The notes beneath the pieces are model-generated. The model made no database searches. It was not told the DNA's origin and worked only from the letters and a program-made list of their open reading frames with translations. This document shows, piece after piece, positions 1 to 5,270 of a DNA stretch of 5,413 nt (position 1 is the stretch's first letter; each line of letters starts with the position of its first letter). A program made the translations under genes and the position numbers. The DNA lies in contig JANLFZ010000436.1 in NCBI GenBank assembly GCA_024653385.1, positions 1-5,413 of the forward strand, written 5' to 3'. Origin of the DNA: Thermoguttaceae bacterium. GTDB taxonomy: Bacteria > Planctomycetota > Planctomycetia > Pirellulales > Thermoguttaceae.

Positions 1-338
1 GTCCCTTGGCGCCGGCCGCCGCCCCGCCGCTTCGCCGCAAGGCCGCCCTCGACCTCCAAGCGGCAAAGCAGCAAGCCGGGCCAACGAGGTTCGTCGTGCG
101 CGAGTACGCGTACCAGCGCCGCCCAACGCCGCCCAGCGTGCGCACCGCCTTGGCCGAGGTCTTGTATTGGCATCCGCTGCGATGGACCGATGCCGAGGGC
201 CGGGCCACGATCCGCTTCGACTTGCCGGCCTCGGCGGCCACCTACCGCGTGCTGGTCGAGGCGCATGGCGAGGGAGGGCGGCTCGGTTCGGGCACCGCCG
301 AAGTGGTCTCCGAGGTCTCCGCCCGGGCGAAACCGTAA
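1..338 (+). CDS. C-terminal fragment of an alpha-2-macroglobulin-like (A2M/MG-domain) protein, partial at 5' end
   Basis: The frame is already open at the window edge (first full codon at position 3) and ends with TAA at 336-338, so only the last ~111 residues are seen and the start lies outside. The apparent TTG start at position 6 is not convincing. Residues encoded by about 150-310 read LAEVLYWHPLRWTDAEGRAT followed by IRFDLPASAATYRVLVEAHG and GRLGSGT. This resembles the conserved A2M-domain stretch (ETLYWxPxxxTDxxGxAxVxFxLPDSxTTxRV). In full-length members this region follows the macroglobulin-like beta-sandwich domains, and such proteins are usually exported and surface-associated. Here the protein stops about 15 residues after the motif, with no thioester or complement-type domain behind it. 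I remember similarly short C-termini in planctomycete proteins. The residues before the motif (about 1-30) are Ala/Pro/Arg-rich and low in complexity. Family assignment is fairly likely; the role is unknown. It converges on the minus-strand gene ending at 349. Confidence 0.6.
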   Translation, partial: PLAPAAAPPLRRKAALDLQAAKQQAGPTRFVVREYAYQRRPTPPSVRTALAEVLYWHPLRWTDAEGRATIRFDLPASAATYRVLVEAHGEGGRLGSGTAEVVSEVSARAKP

Positions 339-348
339 AGGCGGCGGC

Positions 349-831
349 TCACGCTCCCTGCTTGCCGGTCATCCACTCGATCACCAGGCGGAGCACGACC
401 ACGTGCTTCAGGTCGGAGGTGGCCACCAGGCGCTCGCGGAGCGGCGCCGGGTCGGGGTCGGCATGGTCGATCATTTGCGAGAGGGCACGCCGCTTTTCCT
501 CGATGGCCTCGACGAACTCGGCCCGGGCCTGAAACATGACCGAGCGGTACGCGTGCGCACACTTGCCCACCACATAGCCCCGGTCTTCGATCACCTGCCC
601 GAACACCTTCGGGTTGGCGCGGAGATAGTCGAGCTTGCGTCCCTCGGGCGCGCTGTGGACGTAGAAGCAGTGTTCCTCCTCGCTGAAGGCGTAATTCAGC
701 GAGACGAGGTAGGGCTGGTTGTCGCGGCACATGGCCAGCGAGAGGTACTTTTGCGCGCGGAGCACGGCGAGTTGCTCGGCGCGATCGGGCATGTCGCGCT
801 CGACGCGCCGCAGGTGATAGGTTTCGTCCAT
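349..831 (-). CDS. NimA-like / pyridoxamine 5'-phosphate oxidase-type flavin-binding split-barrel protein
   Basis: A complete 160-residue protein, the usual length for the Pyridox_ox_2 / NimA-type branch of the FMN-binding split-barrel fold. Visible family signatures are an N-terminal helix and strand (about 20-48) with LSLAMCRDNQPYLVSLNYAF, the strand-loop FYVHSAPEGRKLDYLRANP (56-74, with His59 and the EGRK turn typical of this group), and AYRSVMFQARAEFVEAIEEKRRAL (94-117). Members bind FMN or a related flavin and sit in the cytoplasm. Some (NimA to NimK) have been linked to 5-nitroimidazole reduction, but most homologues have no proven substrate, so resistance should not be assumed. The ATG is preceded by AGGAGA at 7 bases, which lies at the very end of the upstream omega-amidase gene; that gene's stop is only 4 bases before this start, so the two are probably translationally coupled. 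It is the last gene of a three-gene cluster. The fold is confident; the substrate is unknown. Confidence 0.82.
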   Translation of the reverse strand: MDETYHLRRVERDMPDRAEQLAVLRAQKYLSLAMCRDNQPYLVSLNYAFSEEEHCFYVHSAPEGRKLDYLRANPKVFGQVIEDRGYVVGKCAHAYRSVMFQARAEFVEAIEEKRRALSQMIDHADPDPAPLRERLVATSDLKHVVVLRLVIEWMTGKQGA

Positions 832-835
832 CGCG

Positions 836-1609
836 TCATCTCCTGGTCATGTCGCGCAAGGCGGGAAATTCGCGGCGGTACTGGCGCAGGCCCTCGAGAT
901 CGACCGCAGCCTGGATGACCCCCTCGTCGCTGCCCGCGTCGGCCAGGATCGTTCCGCGAGGATCGACAAGGACGCTCCGACCGGAGTACGCCAGGCCCGT
1001 GGGATCGCTGCCCACCCGGTTCGCCCCGGCCACGTAGCACTGGTTCTCGATCGCCCGCGCGCGAAGCAGGGCCAGCCAGTGCTCTTCCCGGGCGGCCGGC
1101 CAGCAGGCGATGACCGCGAGGATTTCGGCCCCTCGGGCCACCGCGCCGCGGAACAACTCGGGGAACCGCAGGTCGTAGCAGACCGCCGGCGCGACGCGCG
1201 CGTCGCCCCATGCGAACACCGCGGCCGACCGGCCGGGGGCGTAGTGCCGAGGCTCGTCGGCCGGCGAAAAAAGACGCCGCTTGGCATACCGGACCACGAG
1301 CCGGCCCTCGGGCGAGAACACGACGGCTTCGTTGCGCGGGCGTGCGGACCGGCGGCCGCGCAACACCACCCCCGCTTGCACCCAGATCGCGTGCCGGCGG
1401 GCCAGTCTCGCCAGAAACGCGGTGGTCGGGCCGTCGGGCGTCTCGGCCACCTCCGCCACGTTCATCGTAAAGCCCGTGGCGAACATCTCGGGAAGCAGCA
1501 CCAGCGTGCCCGCCTCCGGACACGCCGCCTCGACCAGGGCCTCGACGCGGGCGAAGTTGGCCTCCTTGCGCTCCCAGGCGATCTCGAACTGACAGCAAGC
1601 CAGGTTCAT
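836..1609 (-). CDS. Omega-amidase, YafV/Nit2-like carbon-nitrogen hydrolase
   Basis: A 257-residue nitrilase-superfamily amidase, the normal length. The Glu-Lys-Cys catalytic triad is visible: Glu41 in LLPEMFATGFTMN, Lys110 in RYAKRRLFSPADEPRHY, and Cys144 in VCYDLRFPELFR. A second conserved Glu119 follows the lysine. The stretches PADEPRHYAPG, WLALLRARAIENQCYVAGANR and VGSDPTGLAYSGRS closely follow E. coli YafV as I recall it, which separates this protein from generic nitrilases and beta-ureidopropionases. Omega-amidases hydrolyse alpha-ketoglutaramate or alpha-ketosuccinamate to the 2-oxo acid plus ammonia in the cytoplasm. The ATG at 1609 is preferred because it places the first beta-strand (LACCQFEIAW) at the expected distance. 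A GTG at 1627 overlaps the upstream stop as GTGA but has no Shine-Dalgarno sequence. The open frame continues upstream to 2230 only because GC-rich DNA has few stops. The neighbouring aminotransferase fits the transaminase/omega-amidase pathway. Confidence 0.88.
   Translation of the reverse strand: MNLACCQFEIAWERKEANFARVEALVEAACPEAGTLVLLPEMFATGFTMNVAEVAETPDGPTTAFLARLARRHAIWVQAGVVLRGRRSARPRNEAVVFSPEGRLVVRYAKRRLFSPADEPRHYAPGRSAAVFAWGDARVAPAVCYDLRFPELFRGAVARGAEILAVIACWPAAREEHWLALLRARAIENQCYVAGANRVGSDPTGLAYSGRSVLVDPRGTILADAGSDEGVIQAAVDLEGLRQYRREFPALRDMTRR
839..844 (-). promoter_or_regulatory. Ribosome binding site embedded in the end of the preceding gene
   Basis: AGGAGA on the minus strand, 7 bases before the ATG at 831. 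It lies in the last two sense codons of the omega-amidase gene, directly before its TGA, which supports both this start and translational coupling. Confidence 0.7.
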
Positions 1610-1623
1610 GCTCCGTCGCGCCC

Positions 1624-2811
1624 TCACGATGCCAACACGGCGCGCAGCCCGCACACCAGCCGGCGAACTCCCTCGGCCGCCTTCTCCCGATCGAGCGGCC
1701 CGTACGACACCCGCAGCGCGCAACCCTCGGTCACGCCGAAGGTCGAGCCGGGCATCACGGCCACCCGGTGCTCGCACACCAGGCGTCGCACGACGGTCAT
1801 CGAATCGACCGCGGTCGGCGTGCGCAGAAGCACATAGAAGGCGCCGTCGGCGACGGGCACCTGGCACACGTCGTCGGCCGCCAGAAGGGCGTCGAGCACG
1901 ATCCGGCGCGCTGCCGCCACCGTGGGCAATTGGCGGCCGACGTACTCCCGGCCCGCCTCCAACGCCCCGACCGCCGCCCATTGGGAGACCACCGGCGGGC
2001 AGATCAGGTTCGTGTCCTGGATCTTGCGGATCGGGTCGAAGAGCCGGCGCGGGACGACCATCCACCCGATGCGCCAGCTTGCCATCCCGTAGCTCTTCGA
2101 CAGCGAGTACAGGCCGATCGTGTGCTCCTCCGACCCGGCGATCGACGCCGGCGAAAAATGCCGCGCGCCGTTCCAGACGAAGTGCTCGTACGCCTCGTCG
2201 CAGATGTGGTACAGTCCATATCGGCAACACAGGGCGTTGACGGCGCGCAGGTCTTCCTCGGGAAAAACCGCGCCGGTGGGGTTGTTCGGCGAGACGGTCA
2301 CGATGGCCCGGGTGCGCGGCGTGACCGCGGCCTCCAGCGCGTCGAGGCGCAGCCGGTAGCGTTGGTCGGTGGCGACGGGCACGGGCCGAGCCGACGCTAT
2401 GGCGATCGCCATCTCGTGGTTGAAGTAGTAGGGCGAGGTGATGATCACCTCGTCGCCCGGGTCGGCGATGGCCAGCACCGCATTCAAGAAGCCCATGTTC
2501 CCGCCGGCCGTCACCACGATGGCTCGGTCGGGCCCGACCTCCACGCCGTTCTCGTCGCGCAGCTTCTGCCGGATGCGATCCACCAGCGGCGCGATGCCCT
2601 CGACCGCCTGGTACTTGTGGTTCTCCGGATCCGCCAGGAAGGTCTGGATGCGGTCCAATGCCTCGGGCGGCGGCCCGTAGCCCACGACGCCTTGCCCCAT
2701 CGAGATCGTCCCGGGGTTCGCGCGGATCAAGTCGCCCACGATGGGGATCGCGGGGGCTTGCACGGCCGCCATGCGCAGGCTGACAGGTTGTACCGCAAGA
2801 CCGCGTGACAC
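1624..2811 (-). CDS. Class I/II PLP-dependent aminotransferase (candidate glutamine/methionine-type transaminase)
   Basis: A complete 395-residue fold-type I aminotransferase. Key residues by the aspartate-aminotransferase pattern are Asn177 in SPNNPTGAVF, Asp205 and Tyr208 in CDEAYEHF, the PLP Schiff-base Lys239 in SLSKSYGMASWRIGW with the phosphate-binding Arg247, and the substrate-carboxylate Arg367 in LRVSYG. The N-terminal ISMGQGVVGYGPPPEAL and HKYQAVEGIAPL are typical, and VTAGGNMGFLNAVLAI with SPYYFNHEMA marks a subgroup I recall from cyanobacteria and related bacteria. Substrate cannot be read from sequence. The omega-amidase 14 bases downstream suggests an amide amino donor (glutamine or asparagine) with a 2-oxo acid acceptor such as 4-methylthio-2-oxobutanoate, phenylpyruvate or another keto acid. 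The start is GTG with GGGGAG at 8 bases. An internal ATG at 2772 (14th codon) would keep the conserved core but has no ribosome site. It is first in the three-gene cluster, after a 139-bp spacer. Confidence 0.88.
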   Translation of the reverse strand: MSRGLAVQPVSLRMAAVQAPAIPIVGDLIRANPGTISMGQGVVGYGPPPEALDRIQTFLADPENHKYQAVEGIAPLVDRIRQKLRDENGVEVGPDRAIVVTAGGNMGFLNAVLAIADPGDEVIITSPYYFNHEMAIAIASARPVPVATDQRYRLRLDALEAAVTPRTRAIVTVSPNNPTGAVFPEEDLRAVNALCCRYGLYHICDEAYEHFVWNGARHFSPASIAGSEEHTIGLYSLSKSYGMASWRIGWMVVPRRLFDPIRKIQDTNLICPPVVSQWAAVGALEAGREYVGRQLPTVAAARRIVLDALLAADDVCQVPVADGAFYVLLRTPTAVDSMTVVRRLVCEHRVAVMPGSTFGVTEGCALRVSYGPLDREKAAEGVRRLVCGLRAVLAS

Positions 2812-2819
2812 GCGATCAA

Positions 2820-2825
2820 CTCCCC
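2820..2825 (-). promoter_or_regulatory. Ribosome binding site supporting the GTG start of the aminotransferase
   Basis: GGGGAG on the minus strand with an 8-base spacer to GTG at 2811-2809. It decides for this start over the ATG at 2772, which lacks a purine-rich leader. Confidence 0.65.
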
Positions 2826-2857
2826 ACGAATCTTGTGGAAAAGGAACGTGCGCCGAA

Positions 2858-2878
2858 CGCCCGGACGGCGGTCCGGCG
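2858..2878 (-). terminator. GC-rich hairpin between phosphodiesterase and aminotransferase, possible terminator
   Basis: On the minus strand, CGCCGGAC and GTCCGGGCG can pair as 8 base pairs with one bulged G around a CGCC loop. It lies about 73 bases past the phosphodiesterase stop and 47 bases before the aminotransferase start. There is no adjacent T-run; only a scattered T-rich patch (TTCCTTTTCC) follows about 15-20 bases later. It could end the upstream transcript or simply reflect GC-rich composition. Confidence 0.25.
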
Positions 2879-2950
2879 CGCCGCGCCGATCGCCGCCCGG
2901 GCGTGCCGGCCCGATGCCTTCTGCCGATTCTCGCAGCCGGCTCGTCCTCC

Positions 2951-4039
2951 TCACCGGGTCCCGGCCAGCGCGAGGGTCACCGGCAGGCCGGCGCCGGGCG
3001 CCACGAGCCAGTTGGTCGCCGTGTAGGCCAGTTCGAGGGGCTCAGTCGGCTTGCTGGTGCCGACTTTCACGAGGCTGGTCGATCGGGCCGGCAGGGTGAT
3101 CTTCTCCGGACCGACCTTGCCCGACCGCTGCAACTGGATGTCGACCTCGCCCACGTTGCGGATCATGACCCAGACCGCGTCCTTGGCCCGCAGGTGCGGC
3201 GCGTCGACGCGAACGCAGGCGCGGAACAACGGATCGAGCCATTCCTTGCGCCCGATGAGTTGGTCCTTGTACCAGACCACGGTCCGGCCGGCCAAGAGCG
3301 CTTCCTTCAGGCCGGCGAGCGACCGCTCCTTGACGAAGACCAGGGTCATCGTGCGGTGTTTGGCGTGGAGATTCTGCTCCAATAGATCGGGGTCGTGGAT
3401 GTCGGTGTTGCCCAGCATGGTCAGGTTCTTCTCGAGGCACCACCGGTGGGCGTCGGGGTAGTACTCGTCGCCGTTGGCCACCTCCATGCCCTGGAACCAC
3501 TTGTTCTCGAACATGGTCGTGTGGAGATCGAGCCACTTGCCCTTCTCGGAACCCTTCCAGCCCTGGTGGTTCCAGAAGACGAACGCTTCCTGGGCATTGG
3601 CCCGCTTGATCGCGTCGAGGAACTCGGGCGTGTCGAGATCGGCCTGGTCTTTCAGGAACAGGGCGTTAAAGTGGCCCGGGGGCGTGTCGCGCGTGATCTC
3701 GGCGCCTTTGGGAAAGAGCAAGTTCGCCTGGCGCGCCGCGCCGGCCGCCAGGTCGTACGAGCGGTTGTGCTTGGTCGGCAAGTCGTCCTTGTGCGGCTGG
3801 TACTCGATGTGGTCGGTGATCGCGATGGCGTCGAGCCCCTGTCGCCACGCCTCCTGCACGCGGACCGGCGGCCAGACCCCGCCGTCGGAAAACACCGTGT
3901 GCATGTGCAGATCGCACTTGAGCGTCTGGTAACCCGGCACATCGGGGAACTGGATCTCGCGCCGCACGTTTTGCGCGAGGCTGGGCAGGGCAAGCAGCCC
4001 TACGAACAAGAAGGCAACCAGGGCCAGGGGTTTCTTCAT
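2951..4039 (-). CDS. Secreted PHP-fold phosphodiesterase, Sb-PDE family
   Basis: A 362-residue protein. Residues 1-22 form a Sec signal peptide (MKKP, a hydrophobic run LALVAFLFVGLLALPSLA, then Q), so the mature enzyme is exported. The PHP metal-binding motifs appear in order: HMH at 45-47 in CDLHMHTVFSDGG with Asp52, AITDHIEYQPHKDD (Asp76, His77), GAEITR (Glu114), PPGHFNALFL (His123), FWNHQGW (His158) and NTDIHD (Asp213, His215). These are the ligands for a di- or trinuclear metal centre. The order and intervening text (EVANGDEYYPDAHRWCLEKN, RTMTLVFVKERSLAGLKEAL, YKDQLIGRKEWLDP) match what I remember of the Sb-PDE family, whose namesake from Sphingobium hydrolyses organophosphate diesters. 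Residues about 265-362 look like an all-beta C-terminal domain (ITLPARSTSLVKV, LVAPGAGLPVTL). The ATG at 4039 has GAGGAG 6 bases upstream and begins the signal peptide, so the longer frame to 4090 is not used. The natural substrate is unknown. Confidence 0.8.
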   Translation of the reverse strand: MKKPLALVAFLFVGLLALPSLAQNVRREIQFPDVPGYQTLKCDLHMHTVFSDGGVWPPVRVQEAWRQGLDAIAITDHIEYQPHKDDLPTKHNRSYDLAAGAARQANLLFPKGAEITRDTPPGHFNALFLKDQADLDTPEFLDAIKRANAQEAFVFWNHQGWKGSEKGKWLDLHTTMFENKWFQGMEVANGDEYYPDAHRWCLEKNLTMLGNTDIHDPDLLEQNLHAKHRTMTLVFVKERSLAGLKEALLAGRTVVWYKDQLIGRKEWLDPLFRACVRVDAPHLRAKDAVWVMIRNVGEVDIQLQRSGKVGPEKITLPARSTSLVKVGTSKPTEPLELAYTATNWLVAPGAGLPVTLALAGTR

Positions 4040-4045
4040 GGCAGG

Positions 4046-4051
4046 CTCCTC
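4046..4051 (-). promoter_or_regulatory. Ribosome binding site of the phosphodiesterase gene
   Basis: GAGGAG on the minus strand with a 6-base spacer (CCTGCC) to ATG at 4039. It fixes the start at the signal peptide rather than 17 codons upstream. Confidence 0.75.
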
Positions 4052-4066
4052 AAGGCTCCAAGGACG

Positions 4067-4095
4067 AAAAACGCATCCCTGCCGGCGCATCCGGC
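4067..4095 (-). terminator. Weak hairpin followed by T5, possible terminator of the 4211-5125 gene
   Basis: On the minus strand GCCGG and CCGGC can pair around an ATGCG loop (4095-4081), followed after 9 bases by TTTTT (4071-4067). The stem is short and the T-run is not adjacent, so termination would be partial at best. It lies 115 bases past the stop of the DUF6263-like gene and 28 bases before the phosphodiesterase ATG. Confidence 0.22.
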
Positions 4096-4141
4096 CGCTC
4101 CGCAGCCGAGAACAACGAGAACAAAACGTCGCCGTGCATGG

Positions 4142-4156
4142 GGACTGTCGCAGTCC
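4142..4156. repeat. Small perfect inverted repeat in the intergenic spacer
   Basis: GGACTG and CAGTCC flank a 3-base loop (TCG on plus, CGA on minus), a perfect 6-bp stem that extends to 8 pairs with one mismatch on the minus strand (GAGGACTG/CAGTCCCC). On the minus strand it is followed by a T-rich stretch (4129-4109). I recall short GGGGACAGTCCCC-like palindromes being common between genes in some planctomycetes, so it may be a dispersed element or a weak terminator. Neither role can be shown from one copy. Confidence 0.4.
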
Positions 4157-4210
4157 TCGCGGCGAAGGAGCGCGAACATGAGACGATCCCCTTCGGGCGT
4201 GCGAACGTCC

Positions 4211-5125
4211 CTACTTGGCGTCCGCGGACCGGGCAGCCGTCTTCTCGCCGGCTTTGGCCTCTTCCAGGTACTTCTCGGTGAACCGTGTGCGGTAGTGGAG
4301 GCTGCTGGCCGGGCCGCTGAAGCCGACCACCTGCTTGTCCACCTCCATCTGTTGCTCGACAACCCGGCCCGAGCCAATCTCGAAACGCACCGTGCCGGTC
4401 GCCTCCCGCTGGACGAGTTGCACCTCCAAAGCCGGATCGTGGATCGGCGTAAGGACTTGGGTGGCGACCCGAATGGTGGCCACGCCGTCCTTGACCTCCT
4501 CGAGAGTGAAGCTCTGAAGGGTCTTCACCTTCTTGATCGTTCCGGCATTGGTGGGCACGTCGATCTCGTACGGGAACGACCAGGTGTGGCCGACGGGCAC
4601 CGCCTCTTCGGGAAGCGGGATGGTGATCTGTCCTTCGTGCTCGCCGCCGGGCTTGGGTTTGGCGGTCTGTCGCTTGACGATCTTCCCGAGCGGATCGAGC
4701 GTGATCGTCGACAACGGGACCCCGATCGACTTGGCGACGGTCTCGAAGCCGACCGGCGGCGTCTTGTCGGTGCGGCTGTTGTAGTGCGTCTCCATCCGGC
4801 CCGACAGCTTCTGGCGCATGTCCACGCTCTCGACCGAGTGCTCGAACGTGGCCGAGCCGTCCGGCGCCACCGCCGTCACGCGCCATACCTTGACCGAAGT
4901 CGTCTGCGTGTCGGCCGTCTGCGTGGTGCCCGAGACGGTGGTCTCGACGCGGGCACGGTGCGTGACCTCCCAGCGGAGGGTCTGGCCAGGCTGGAACTTG
5001 TAGCGAAGCGTGTGCTTCGGGCCGTTGGAAGGGGTCTCGGGCTGCTTGGCGGGCTCGGCCGCGAAGGCGGCGCTTGCCGCCAGGAGGAACGCTCCGGCCG
5101 TGGTGCGGACAAGCATGGTCAGCAT
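4211..5125 (-). CDS. Exported protein of unknown function, DUF6263-like
   Basis: A 304-residue protein with a Sec signal peptide: MLTMLVRTT, hydrophobic AGAFLLAASAAFA, and likely cleavage after Ala22 (AFA|AEP). The mature part is rich in beta-strand patterns (LRYKFQPGQTLRWEVTHRARVETTVSG, ATIRVATQVLTPI, GTVRFEIGSGRVVEQQMEVDKQVVG) and ends in a charged, Ala/Lys-rich tail (KYLEEAKAGEKTAARSADAK). No catalytic motif, lipobox or transmembrane anchor is visible, so it is probably periplasmic or secreted. The opening 'YKFQPGQTLRWEVTH' and the 'ITLDPLGKIVKR' segment look like the DUF6263 group as I recall it; this name is tentative and carries no function. The ATG at 5125 is preceded by AAAGGA at 6 bases, which rules out the longer GTG frame to 5179. 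It lies 60 bases downstream of the heptad array, and the NAD kinase frame stays open through the whole gene one base out of register. Confidence 0.75.
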   Translation of the reverse strand: MLTMLVRTTAGAFLLAASAAFAAEPAKQPETPSNGPKHTLRYKFQPGQTLRWEVTHRARVETTVSGTTQTADTQTTSVKVWRVTAVAPDGSATFEHSVESVDMRQKLSGRMETHYNSRTDKTPPVGFETVAKSIGVPLSTITLDPLGKIVKRQTAKPKPGGEHEGQITIPLPEEAVPVGHTWSFPYEIDVPTNAGTIKKVKTLQSFTLEEVKDGVATIRVATQVLTPIHDPALEVQLVQREATGTVRFEIGSGRVVEQQMEVDKQVVGFSGPASSLHYRTRFTEKYLEEAKAGEKTAARSADAK

Positions 5126-5131
5126 AACGAA

Positions 5132-5137
5132 TCCTTT
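5132..5137 (-). promoter_or_regulatory. Ribosome binding site of the DUF6263-like gene
   Basis: AAAGGA on the minus strand, 6 bases before the ATG at 5125. It supports this start, which begins the signal peptide. Confidence 0.65.
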
Positions 5138-5185
5138 CTTGCTGGGTCTGGAATTGGCTCGACTCGGTAGACGCTCCACCTCGTT

Positions 5186-5269
5186 GCTCCCCGCAGGCTA
5201 CTCCGTGCTCCCTACCCCATGCTCCCTGCTCCCCGCTCCCCGCTCCCTGCTCCCTGCCCCCCGCTCCCA
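5186..5269 (-). repeat. Tandem heptanucleotide repeat array, consensus RGGGAGC, about 12 units
   Basis: Read on the minus strand from 5269, the sequence divides without gaps into 12 seven-base units. Seven match RGGGAGC exactly (units 3-7, 9 and 12); the others are TGGGAGC, GGGGGGC, ATGGGGT, ACGGAGT and the strongly diverged AGCCTGC. On the plus strand the unit is GCTCCCY. The purest part is 5255-5221; decay is greatest at the downstream end. Such heptamer arrays resemble the short tandemly repeated repetitive (STRR) sequences described in cyanobacteria, and I recall GGGAGCA-type arrays in planctomycete assemblies. Because 7 is not a multiple of 3, the array passes through all frames and would encode a 7-residue repeat (E-Q/H-G-A/V-x-x-G/R) in the NAD kinase frame. 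It begins 1 base after the last recognisable nadK codon. Confidence 0.9.
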
Positions 5270-5270
5270 G

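Noticed and set aside
1610..2230. N-terminal extension of the omega-amidase frame to 2230
   Set aside because: It overlaps the aminotransferase in another frame, and the translated extension is Arg/Gly-rich and unrelated to the nitrilase fold. The ATG at 1609 gives a normal-length enzyme.
1768..2808. A 346-codon open frame on the plus strand opposite the aminotransferase
   Set aside because: His/Arg/Asp-rich, low-complexity translation with no domain, antisense to a gene with all PLP-enzyme motifs.
2812..2950. Promoter for the aminotransferase cluster
   Set aside because: I see no convincing -35/-10 pair in this GC-rich spacer; only a weakly T-rich patch near 2840-2848 (minus strand).
4036..4179. 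Small minus-strand open frame in the spacer (starting MFALLRREDCDSP, with a hydrophobic VLVVLGCGAAGC stretch)
   Set aside because: No ribosome site precedes its ATG at 4179, the end overlaps the phosphodiesterase start, and the composition fits chance. The lipobox-like LGCG is too far from the N-terminus and lacks a proper signal peptide.
3395..5170. A 591-codon open frame on the plus strand
   Set aside because: It lies exactly opposite the phosphodiesterase and the DUF6263-like gene, has low-complexity composition and no recognisable domain. It is an antisense shadow caused by few stops in GC-rich DNA.
5186..5269. CRISPR array or transposon end
   Set aside because: The units are 7 bp, contiguous and without unique spacers or terminal inverted repeats, so this is a simple tandem repeat.
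4050..5270. A real 450-residue protein fusing the NAD kinase end to a long tail
   Set aside because: Beyond the heptad array the frame merely shadows the DUF6263-like gene, which has its own ribosome site and signal peptide. The open frame is reported as a finding but not called as coding sequence.
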